This document shows, piece after piece, positions 5,777-11,626 of a stretch of DNA of 13,448 nucleotides (position 1 is its first letter; every line of letters begins with the position of its first letter). The notes beneath the pieces are model-generated. The model was not told the DNA's origin, did no database searches, and saw nothing but the letters and a program-made list of their open reading frames with translations. This DNA comes from JACPAB01 sp964366725 (GTDB lineage: Bacteria; Patescibacteriota; Minisyncoccia; 2-02-FULL-40-12; GWA2-44-9), in contig CAYIUL010000012.1 in assembly GCA_964366725.1 (NCBI GenBank), positions 1-13,448 of the forward strand. The letters are read 5' to 3'. Both the position numbers and the translations under genes were made by a program.

Positions 5777-5989
5777 ATGTGGTATCTGATTTTGCTCTTC
5801 GTAATCGCCAGCGGGCTTGGTTCCGTCATCGGATATGCGGTGGAAACATCGCTGTCCATGACGACTGAAGTGCTCATCGGCATAGTCGTGACCGCTTTTG
5901 CCTGGATCGTAGCCCGCACAATCGTTGTGCCATGCTTCATGGCCATAGATAAAGCGGTCCGGAACGCTGAGGAATCGGCAGGCCGGTAG
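5777..5989 (+). CDS. 70-aa two-helix membrane protein, unknown function
   Basis: Second gene of the pair. The start is set at ATG 5777 because AGGAGG lies just upstream inside the end of the 51-aa gene; a longer same-frame start at 5684 would run through that gene and lacks support. Two hydrophobic segments (about 1-22 and 32-54) are separated by a short polar turn (VETSLSMTTE), followed by a charged C-terminus (DKAVRNAEESAGR): a helical hairpin with both ends on the same side. No conserved family was recognised. It ends 24 nt before a strong terminator, so the transcript carries only these two small genes. Confidence 0.75.
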   Translation: MWYLILLFVIASGLGSVIGYAVETSLSMTTEVLIGIVVTAFAWIVARTIVVPCFMAIDKAVRNAEESAGR

Positions 5990-6013
5990 GCATCAACTCG
6001 CGCCGCCGGCCCC

Positions 6014-6044
6014 AGCCCCCAGAACATGGGGGCTTTGTTATTTT
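6014..6044 (+). terminator. Strong intrinsic terminator of the small membrane protein pair
   Basis: AGCCCCC / GGGGGCT stem (6014-6020 with 6028-6034), 7-nt loop AGAACAT, then TTGTTATTTT. The tail reaches into the 3' end of murF, which is convergent and stops at 6038. Confidence 0.85.
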
Positions 6045-7324
6045 GATAACCACTTTTTGCTTTGTCTAACCAAAAGGTCTTTCTTGCGCTGTGGTTCAGC
6101 CATTATTTCTTCAACAATCTTTTCCATCCTCATTCCCTGGGAACCTTTCGCTAAAATCAAATCTCCTTCTTTGATCAGTTCTTTGACCTTAGTTTTTGCC
6201 TCGTCCGATGTTTCGAATTTATGTATATTTTCCATCGGCATCTGGTTTTCCGCCGATTCGGCTATGAATTTCGCCCGAGAACCGACGGTAACCAATATAT
6301 CAAAGTCGTTTTTCAAAAAGTTTCCGACCTCTTCATGCGCCTCGACGGTATATTTACCAAGCTCGAGCATATCTCCCAAGACAGCGATCTTTCTCGGGCC
6401 GTTCAAACCGGCAACCGTTTCTATGGCCAGATGGGTCGAAGCCGGCGAGGCGTTATATGTGTCATCTACGATAACCGAATTTTTTATGCCTTTGAGGATT
6501 TTCAGACGGCCTTTCGGGCCGTGATATTCGGCCAAGGCCTCGCTTATCTGAACCAGGTTCATCCCGAAGATCAGTCCCACGGCGGTAGCGGCAGCTGCCG
6601 CATACCCTTGGGATTTGCCCAGAGAGCCGTCTATCCTGACCGGAACAAAGCTTTCTCCCTGCTGTATCTTCAACCCAACACCAACCGGAAAACCACGCTC
6701 GTCAGCGCGGACGTTCAGGTTTGAGGCCTGGACCGCGGCGCCGTCGCCGAATCCGTATGTATATACTTTCCCCTTCGTCTTATTTTTCATTTCCAGGACG
6801 GTCAGATCGTCAAAATTCAGAACGGCAAAATCGAAAGGTTCGAGCGCTTCGATGAGTTTTCTTTTTTCTTTTGCCAGTTCCGCCGGTCCGGCAAAATATT
6901 CAACATGAACCGGAATTTCCCCGACTGCGGTTATTACCCCCACATGCGGCTTGAACTTCCGGGCCAGACGCTTGATGTCACCCGGCCTGTCAGCGCCGTA
7001 TTCAAGAACCAGAATTTCGGGATAGTTAGAGCTTAAAAGACCCAGAATAGCTTTAAAAAAGGATTTTACACCGAAGATCAGACTACCGCCCTTTTCATAG
7101 TATTCATCGGCTGAGCCGCTGATGATATTAAAAGGCAAACCCACTTCATTGTTTAAATTTCCTCCGCCAACCCTGACTTTTTTGATCCGACTGACAACAA
7201 CACCAATCGCTTCTTTTGTGGATGTCTTACCTACATTGCCAGTGACACCAATTATTAGCGGTCTAAAGCGCCTTAAATAGATCTTCGCCAATATTTCAAC
7301 AATTATTTGAGATAATTTATACAT
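6038..7324 (-). CDS. murF: MurF-like Mur ligase lacking the N-terminal substrate domain
   Basis: Best match is UDP-MurNAc-tripeptide:D-Ala-D-Ala ligase, the last cytoplasmic step of the peptidoglycan stem peptide. 428 aa. Seen: ATP loop GVTGNVGKTSTK (26-37), LEYGADRPGDI (107-117, the MurF EMGA...GEI segment), H140/E142 and the AKEKRK region (151-156, which should hold the carbamylated Lys), GPKGRL (269-274), DDTYNASPAS (287-296) and VLGDMLELG (315-323). Only about 25 residues precede the ATP loop, whereas typical MurF has about 90-100 there; the UDP-MurNAc-binding first domain is missing and replaced by a short amphipathic/hydrophobic stretch. The start is not misplaced: the ftsI stop is 2 nt upstream, with GAGG as Shine-Dalgarno. 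It is the last gene of the operon; murE, mraY and murD do not follow. Confidence 0.9.
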   Translation of the reverse strand: MYKLSQIIVEILAKIYLRRFRPLIIGVTGNVGKTSTKEAIGVVVSRIKKVRVGGGNLNNEVGLPFNIISGSADEYYEKGGSLIFGVKSFFKAILGLLSSNYPEILVLEYGADRPGDIKRLARKFKPHVGVITAVGEIPVHVEYFAGPAELAKEKRKLIEALEPFDFAVLNFDDLTVLEMKNKTKGKVYTYGFGDGAAVQASNLNVRADERGFPVGVGLKIQQGESFVPVRIDGSLGKSQGYAAAAATAVGLIFGMNLVQISEALAEYHGPKGRLKILKGIKNSVIVDDTYNASPASTHLAIETVAGLNGPRKIAVLGDMLELGKYTVEAHEEVGNFLKNDFDILVTVGSRAKFIAESAENQMPMENIHKFETSDEAKTKVKELIKEGDLILAKGSQGMRMEKIVEEIMAEPQRKKDLLVRQSKKWLSK

Positions 7325-7326
7325 AT

Positions 7327-9006
7327 TTATTGCCTCGTTGGCGGTATTTTAAAATAAGTAATTAAAAATTGGGCTATCTCGCGAAATGTCGGAGACAAGC
7401 TGTCGGCCGCAAAAGTGATGCCTTTCGGCTTATCCATTTTTATAAGAATAACGAACTTGGGATCGAACGCCGGAGCAAAACCCAAAAAATCGTGGATATA
7501 TTCATTTTCGGAATATCCGCCCCGGCCGTCTGGTATCTGCGCGGTTCCAGTTTTTCCGGCTATATCGTAGCCCTTTATTCTGGCTTTATCAAACCCGTTA
7601 TCGACGACGCTGACCAGCATCGACTTGAGCTTGGCCGAGGTTTTTTCCGATATGGGAATGCTTATCACTTCCGGCTTGGTCACTTCTTCCAGGCCGCCTT
7701 CCTTAATGACCTTTTCAACCACATAAGGCCTCATCAATTTACCGCCGTTGGCAATGCTTGAGTAGGCGTTTATCAGCTGAAGAGGGGTAACGGCTATACC
7801 CTGACCGAAAGATGCCGTCAGATAATTAATCTTTCTGCGGCTGTAAAGATTGGTAATGTCTCCGCCAACCTCTCCGGGCAGATCCACTCCTGTTTTCTGC
7901 CCGAAACCCATATTGATAATATAGTTAAGAAAATTATCGTCCCCGACCAGGCCCTGAACGAACATCGCTCCGGTATTGATGGACTTTTCCAAAACCCCGG
8001 ACATTGTCTGAACGCCGAAAACCTTTTCGCTGAAGTTTTTTATTTTATATCCTGATATGTCGACAAACCCAGTATCGGTGAAGGTCGTCTGCGGCGTGAC
8101 TTTTCCCAGGTCCAGGCCCATCGCCATGGTAACTGGCTTAAAAGAAGAACCCGGTTCGAAAACGCCCTGAATATTTCTGTTCAAGAAATAACTGATGGGA
8201 AATCTGCCGTAATCATTTGGGTCAAAAGTAGGTCTGTCAGCCATGGCCAGGATTTTTCCCGTTTGCGGGTCCTGAACGATAATACTGCCTCCCTCGGCAT
8301 TCCAGGTTTTTATCAAATTATCCAAACGGTCCTCGATGAAGTCCTGGATGTTCTTATCTATCGTAAGAATAACATCCTCGGGCCTGGCAAAACTTTCTCC
8401 GCCAGAGGCGGATCCGCCAGCTGGCGGACGGCTCCTCCCAAAAAGTTCATCGTTGTAAAAGGCCTCTATCCCGTATTGGCCCGAACGGCCTTCCTGATCG
8501 TATCCCAGAAAGCCAATGGTGTTCGACGCCAGCCGCTGGCCGGGGTAGAATCTGTCCATTTCGTAGGATACACCCAAGCCCTTGAGGTTGAGGTTCTTTA
8601 CCTTGTCCACGTCTTCTGCCGTAAGCCGTCTTTTTAAAACCCTGGAGACATCCTGCTTGCCCGAAATCGCCTTGGTTATCGAATCCGCCTCTATTCCAAG
8701 GACAGAAGCCGCCCTTTCGATAGTTTGGACGTTGTCGGCCCAATCCACTTTGGACGGAATAACATATGCCAACGGGAACTTCCTGTTTGTTGCGGCCAGG
8801 AAGAGGCCCCCTGACAGAGCGTCTTTCAGGTAAATGTTGCCTCTCGCCAACACGTTGTTTATGTTTTCTCTTTGGGCCAGCGCCGTTCTGGAGTAAGCGC
8901 TGTGCCGGACATAAGATAAAACAAAAAGCCTATATAAGATCAGGCTCGAGACCGCCAACACGCAGATAAAAAAAATATTTATCCTGAAATTATCATGCCG
9001 CTTCAT
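7327..9006 (-). CDS. ftsI: Class B penicillin-binding protein (FtsI/PBP2 type transpeptidase)
   Basis: Septal peptidoglycan transpeptidase, bound to the membrane by its N-terminus with its catalytic domain outside. 559 aa. Order: short cytoplasmic tail, transmembrane helix (about 10-30), pedestal domain (about 50-205), transpeptidase domain with SxxK (Ser287-Ser-Phe-Lys290, in GVFEPGSSFKP), SxN (Ser342-Ile-Asn344) and KTG (Lys485-Thr-Gly487). All catalytic motifs are intact. Residues 193-203 (RPPAGGSASGG) are encoded by a double palindrome (8398-8428) and look like an in-frame insertion in a loop between pedestal and transpeptidase domains. The start ATG lies 11 nt after the ftsL stop with no clear Shine-Dalgarno. 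Position between ftsL and murF matches the dcw order and supports FtsI rather than an elongation PBP2. Confidence 0.95.
   Translation of the reverse strand: MKRHDNFRINIFFICVLAVSSLILYRLFVLSYVRHSAYSRTALAQRENINNVLARGNIYLKDALSGGLFLAATNRKFPLAYVIPSKVDWADNVQTIERAASVLGIEADSITKAISGKQDVSRVLKRRLTAEDVDKVKNLNLKGLGVSYEMDRFYPGQRLASNTIGFLGYDQEGRSGQYGIEAFYNDELFGRSRPPAGGSASGGESFARPEDVILTIDKNIQDFIEDRLDNLIKTWNAEGGSIIVQDPQTGKILAMADRPTFDPNDYGRFPISYFLNRNIQGVFEPGSSFKPVTMAMGLDLGKVTPQTTFTDTGFVDISGYKIKNFSEKVFGVQTMSGVLEKSINTGAMFVQGLVGDDNFLNYIINMGFGQKTGVDLPGEVGGDITNLYSRRKINYLTASFGQGIAVTPLQLINAYSSIANGGKLMRPYVVEKVIKEGGLEEVTKPEVISIPISEKTSAKLKSMLVSVVDNGFDKARIKGYDIAGKTGTAQIPDGRGGYSENEYIHDFLGFAPAFDPKFVILIKMDKPKGITFAADSLSPTFREIAQFLITYFKIPPTRQ
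8398..8428. repeat. Back-to-back palindromes inserted in ftsI
   Basis: Two abutting palindromes: TCCGCC-AGA-GGCGGA (8398-8412, 6-bp stem, 3-nt loop) and TCCGCCAGCTGGCGGA (8413-8428, a perfect 16-nt palindrome). They share the arms TCCGCC/GGCGGA and encode Gly/Pro/Ser-rich residues that look foreign to the protein. I recall similar TCCGCC...GGCGGA palindromes as common in CPR genomes; not checked here. Confidence 0.85.
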
Positions 9007-9017
9007 AGTTAACTTTA

Positions 9018-9326
9018 TTACGGCTTGAGGGCTACGTTGCCGTTCTCAAAAATATAGGTGACATTCTTGGCCTCAATCATGCCTTTGGCTCGGACAAATC
9101 CCATAAGTTCGGAGGGGTCTTCCGTCTCCGATCTTTCCGCGGTCAAAGACGTTCGTATTTCGTTCAGAGACATCAGCTTTTCATTGAGAATTTTCACCTT
9201 ATACTTGTCGGCAGCCATTATATTGGCCTGGATGACATAAAAAGACAAAAGCAGACCAAATACCCCGAGCAGGAGCACGTTCGATACCAATATGGGATTG
9301 ACCGGCTGTATTTGTGTCTTTGTCAT
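9018..9326 (-). CDS. ftsL: FtsL-like cell division protein
   Basis: 102-aa bitopic membrane protein: polar N-terminus, one transmembrane helix (about 13-33), then a helical, coiled-coil-like stretch (about 36-66) and a short outer tail. FtsL normally forms a complex with FtsB and FtsQ and activates the FtsW/FtsI synthase at the septum. Sequence similarity to named FtsL proteins is weak, as usual for this fast-evolving family; the call rests on size, topology and position between rsmH and ftsI, exactly where ftsL sits in the dcw cluster. Its ATG overlaps the rsmH stop (ATGA), so translation is coupled. The alternative is an unrelated small septum protein in the same slot. Confidence 0.75.
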   Translation of the reverse strand: MTKTQIQPVNPILVSNVLLLGVFGLLLSFYVIQANIMAADKYKVKILNEKLMSLNEIRTSLTAERSETEDPSELMGFVRAKGMIEAKNVTYIFENGNVALKP

Positions 9327-10207
9327 ATTTTTTCTATTATCTTCATCTTGGCACTTCTGGCTCTTGGGTTCGTTTTTGTTTCTTCCCAGGAAGGCCTTAC
9401 GGTTCCTTTGACCACGAATTTTACTTTCCCCTCTTTGGCCTTCTCCCGAAATATGTTCTTCACTATCTTGTCTTCCAGACCCTGGAAGGATATGACCACC
9501 AACCTTCCTCCGGGGTTCAGGACATCTATAGCCGCCTCCAGCCCTCTCCTGACATTATTCATTTCGTCGTTGACTTTCACCCGCAACGCCTGGAATGTCT
9601 TGGTCGCGAAATGTATTTTCCTGTGCTTATACCATTCCGGGACCGCCTCTCCGACCGCTTTCACAAGATCGTCGGTCATAATAATCGGTTTTACTTTTCT
9701 CGCCTTGACGATATTCTTGGCGATACTTCCGGCAAACTGTTCTTCTCCCAGGGAGCTTATCAATTCCTCCAAATCATCCTCGCTGTATTTGTTTACGACA
9801 TCGGCGGCGCTTTCCGCTTGGACTTGAGGGTTGAATCTCATGTCCAGGATCTCGTTTCTCTTGAAAGAGAACCCTCTGCCGCTTTCTTCGTAATGCCAGG
9901 ATGAAAGCCCAAGGTCGAACAAAATTCCGTCGGGCTGGAAATCATGTTCTTCGACTATCTTTTTTAAATTTACATAACTGTCATTTACTAAAATTATTCT
10001 GCCTTTAAACTTTTCACTTTCAACTTTTAACTTGAATTGCTTCAGCAATTCGGGGTCCCACTCTATTCCCAAGACCCTGACATCGTCGAATCTTTCTAAA
10101 ATGGCTCTTGTGTGCCCGCCTCCGCTGATCGTCGCGTCTATTATTTTTGCGCCCGGCCTAATATTCAAATATTCAAGAACCTCTTTTGTCAGAACGGGAA
10201 CATGCAT
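9323..10207 (-). CDS. rsmH: 16S rRNA (cytosine-1402-N4)-methyltransferase RsmH
   Basis: SAM-dependent enzyme that N4-methylates C1402 of 16S rRNA in the decoding centre. 294 aa, near the normal length. Motifs: HVPVLTKEVL (2-11), SAM loop DATISGGGHT (24-33), GIEWD (47-51), DLGLSSWHYEESGRGFSF (98-115), DMRFNP (122-127), FQALRVKVNDE (205-215), GGRLVVISF (233-241) and NPRARSAKMKIIEK (280-293). The usual SFHSLEDR is here SFQGLEDK (240-247), so the family His is Gln. The start MHVPVL fits the family and lies 3 nt after the mraZ stop without a Shine-Dalgarno; the end overlaps ftsL by 4 nt. Second gene of the dcw operon. Confidence 0.96.
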   Translation of the reverse strand: MHVPVLTKEVLEYLNIRPGAKIIDATISGGGHTRAILERFDDVRVLGIEWDPELLKQFKLKVESEKFKGRIILVNDSYVNLKKIVEEHDFQPDGILFDLGLSSWHYEESGRGFSFKRNEILDMRFNPQVQAESAADVVNKYSEDDLEELISSLGEEQFAGSIAKNIVKARKVKPIIMTDDLVKAVGEAVPEWYKHRKIHFATKTFQALRVKVNDEMNNVRRGLEAAIDVLNPGGRLVVISFQGLEDKIVKNIFREKAKEGKVKFVVKGTVRPSWEETKTNPRARSAKMKIIEKI

Positions 10208-10210
10208 CGT

Positions 10211-10645
10211 TTATATTAAGCCGAGTTCCCCCAACTTCTCGGCTATCTTATCGGAATTTTTTTCTAAATTTTCTTTATAGCCGCCCCATTTCCTTTCGTC
10301 CCATATTTCGAGGCGGTTGAACAATCCGGCTATCACTACTTCTTTATTCAAGTTCGCGTATTCTTTTAAATTATCTGGTATCAATATTCTGCCTAAGGAA
10401 TCGAACTCGACTTCCACCGCTCCGGACAGGAATAAACGGGCAAACGACCTCGTATCCTGTTTGCCTATGGACAGGCCCCCGAGCATCTCGGCGAACGGCG
10501 CCCAGTTCTTGGAAGGAAAAATGAACAAACAGCCGTCCAGGCCTTTGGTTAAAACCGCTCCTTCCCCGAGCTCTTTCCTGAATTTTGACGGGATAGAGAG
10601 CCGTTTCTTTGGATCCAGATTGTGCTTGTATTCGCCAATTAACAT
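10211..10645 (-). CDS. mraZ: Transcriptional regulator MraZ
   Basis: DNA-binding regulator of the dcw operon with two SpoVT/AbrB-like repeats that assemble into a ring. 144 aa, normal length. Each repeat carries the family DxxxR motif: Asp11-PKK-Arg15 in HNLDPKKRLSIPSKFR and Asp82-SLG-Arg86 in EFDSLGRILIPDNLKEYA. It is the first gene of the operon, and candidate MraZ boxes (10699-10724) sit right at its expected transcript start, so autoregulation is likely. The ATG has only a weak AAAG before it, and a small hairpin (10657-10671) ends 11 nt upstream. Identification is firm. Confidence 0.97.
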   Translation of the reverse strand: MLIGEYKHNLDPKKRLSIPSKFRKELGEGAVLTKGLDGCLFIFPSKNWAPFAEMLGGLSIGKQDTRSFARLFLSGAVEVEFDSLGRILIPDNLKEYANLNKEVVIAGLFNRLEIWDERKWGGYKENLEKNSDKIAEKLGELGLI

Positions 10646-10656
10646 CTTTATATGAA

Positions 10657-10671
10657 CGACACGGCGTGTCG
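10657..10671 (-). promoter_or_regulatory. Hairpin in the mraZ leader
   Basis: CGACAC / GTGTCG stem (6 bp) with a 3-nt loop, 11 nt before the mraZ start codon. It is not followed by a T-run, so it is not a terminator; it could affect ribosome access. Role unknown. Confidence 0.4.
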
Positions 10672-10698
10672 GTTATCCACAGATTTGTTAAGTTATTA

Positions 10699-10724
10699 AC
10701 ACTTCTATCCACAATTCACCACTT
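10699..10724 (-). promoter_or_regulatory. MraZ boxes (operator of the dcw operon)
   Basis: Three direct repeats at exact 10-nt period on the - strand: AAGTGG (10719-10724), TTGTGG (10709-10714) and AAGTGT (10699-10704). Known MraZ operators are short GTGG-type direct repeats about one helical turn apart near the promoter. Here they begin just downstream of the -10 at 10733-10738, suited to repression by MraZ. Confidence 0.7.
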
Positions 10725-10732
10725 ACCTGATA

Positions 10733-10762
10733 AGTATATACCCCCTCCTTTGATTTACGCAA
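10733..10762 (-). promoter_or_regulatory. Candidate promoter of the dcw operon
   Basis: On the - strand TATACT (10733-10738) with an 18-nt spacer to TTGCGT (10757-10762); good -10, weak -35, which suits a regulated promoter. Expected start near 10726, giving a leader of about 80 nt that contains the MraZ boxes and a small hairpin. Confidence 0.5.
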
Positions 10763-10780
10763 TGTGGATATCTCGGAGTG

Positions 10781-10813
10781 TATAAAAATCAAAAGTCGGC
10801 CATTTAGGCCGAC
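10781..10813 (-). terminator. Intrinsic terminator of the guanylate-kinase-family gene
   Basis: GTCGGCC / GGCCGAC stem (10795-10801 with 10807-10813), 5-nt loop, followed on the - strand by TTTTGATTTTTA. The TAA stop codon (10804-10806) lies in the loop, so the final codons form part of the hairpin. Confidence 0.88.
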
Positions 10814-11475
10814 ATCCTTTCAACTATTTCCGTAGCGATGGTCGCCGCGGCTATCGCTCCGGTGTCATCGAGGTCGTTTCGGACAAACATATAGGGAATT
10901 TTGGATTCCAGCGCCCGTTCGTCCCATTTTTGACAATCACGGATCCTTCTTTCTACTGTAATCGCGTCTTTTTTCCTTTGCTCCACTAACCACTCCCAGG
11001 CATCAGAAGATCTGCCCTGGAGGAGTATTTTACGGTATTTCTTGTTTCGCTCCCGCCTTGTTCTGTCTTCCAAGCGCCTGTAAAGTTCTTCTGCCGATGG
11101 AGCAACAATGTAAAAGTAAACCACTTCCAGGCCCATTCTCTCTGCGTGAATATGAAGCGTTCCAACGCTATCCGGTTCCAGTATGAGCAGGAACACGGTA
11201 TTCGGTTTGAGTTTTGTTTCCTCCAGGGACTCAAACAGGGTTCCGTACCAGTCGGTTCCAAAAGGACAGACGGACCAAATGAATTTACCCTCTGCTTTCG
11301 TTCTTTGGAATTGCTCCATCGAAACATAGGCATACTCTCCAAGAGGATCATCGTCTCTGGGCGCCCTGGTGGTGACGCTTATGACCGGCTTCAGGGTGTC
11401 CCCGAAGCGCTTCCTTAACCACTCTCCTACGGTGGATTTGCCTGCGCCAGAAACCCCGGTTAAAACAACAATCAC
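10804..11475 (-). CDS. gmk: Guanylate-kinase-family nucleotide kinase, divergent
   Basis: Guanylate kinase phosphorylates GMP to GDP. 223 aa. Seen: P-loop GVSGAGKST (7-15), SVTTRAPR (33-40) with GEYAYVSMEQF after it, YGT (77-79), Asp102 in a degenerate form of the IDvQG segment, and a C-terminal MFVRNDLDDT like the family's NdDL motif. Two things are odd. The guanine-reading Glu expected after GxF (usual FLEW) is replaced: GKFIWSV has Trp67 there. And the lid/helix region carries about 29 extra residues (roughly 142-170). GMP kinase activity is therefore uncertain; a different nucleotide or small phosphate substrate is possible. The start is GTG at 11475, with AAGGAA 5 nt upstream. It is monocistronic, with its own promoter and terminator. 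I am sure of the superfamily, less of the substrate. Confidence 0.75.
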   Translation of the reverse strand: MIVVLTGVSGAGKSTVGEWLRKRFGDTLKPVISVTTRAPRDDDPLGEYAYVSMEQFQRTKAEGKFIWSVCPFGTDWYGTLFESLEETKLKPNTVFLLILEPDSVGTLHIHAERMGLEVVYFYIVAPSAEELYRRLEDRTRRERNKKYRKILLQGRSSDAWEWLVEQRKKDAITVERRIRDCQKWDERALESKIPYMFVRNDLDDTGAIAAATIATEIVERMSA

Positions 11476-11507
11476 AGCGGTTCCTTTTCAATGAACAGAC
11501 AGGGAAG

Positions 11508-11536
11508 ATGTTACGAAAAAGAGGAGATTTAGTCAA
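11508..11536 (-). promoter_or_regulatory. Promoter of the guanylate-kinase-family gene
   Basis: On the - strand TTGACT (11531-11536), 17-nt spacer, TAACAT (11508-11513). The expected leader is about 25-27 nt and includes the Shine-Dalgarno AAGGAA (complement of 11481-11486). Confidence 0.6.
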
Positions 11537-11548
11537 CCTGAACAAATG

Positions 11549-11620
11549 TGGGCCGTGCAGGAGTCGGACCTGCCACCTTCCGAATGTGAATCGGACGTTC
11601 TACCGATGAACTAACGGCCC
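11549..11620 (-). tRNA. tRNA-Val (anticodon CAC)
   Basis: 72-nt cloverleaf: acceptor GGGCCGT / ACGGCCC; D stem GTTC / GAAC with short loop ATCGGTA; anticodon stem TCCGA / TCGGA with loop TTCACAT, giving CAC (reads GUG); T stem GCAGG / CCTGC. The T loop is TCCGACT rather than TTCGACT, so position 55, nearly always U, is C. Discriminator A; no encoded CCA. It begins 6 nt after the stop of the winged-helix gene and is probably processed from that transcript, as I see no convincing separate promoter. Confidence 0.9.
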
Positions 11621-11626
11621 AGCAAG

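Larger units (their letters stand above)
10673..10771. promoter_or_regulatory. DnaA-box-like sequences upstream of mraZ
   Basis: A perfect DnaA-box consensus TTATCCACA (+, 10673-10681), a one-mismatch copy CTATCCACA (+, 10705-10713) and another one-mismatch copy ATATCCACA on the - strand (10763-10771), all within 100 nt. The second overlaps a MraZ-box repeat. This may let DnaA influence the division operon; an origin is less likely, as no dnaA, dnaN or AT-rich unwinding element is present. Confidence 0.45.

Noticed and set aside
6506..6522. ACGGCC/GGCCGT hairpin inside murF
   Set aside because: It falls on codons of the conserved GPKGRL motif, so protein constraint explains it; not counted among inserted palindromes.
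10646..10726. Riboswitch or attenuator in the mraZ leader
   Set aside because: The only structure is one 6-bp hairpin without a T-run or alternative fold.
10646..10803. Possible replication origin at the DnaA-box-like cluster
   Set aside because: Only three sites, no dnaA/dnaN nearby and no clear AT-rich unwinding element; a regulatory role is simpler.
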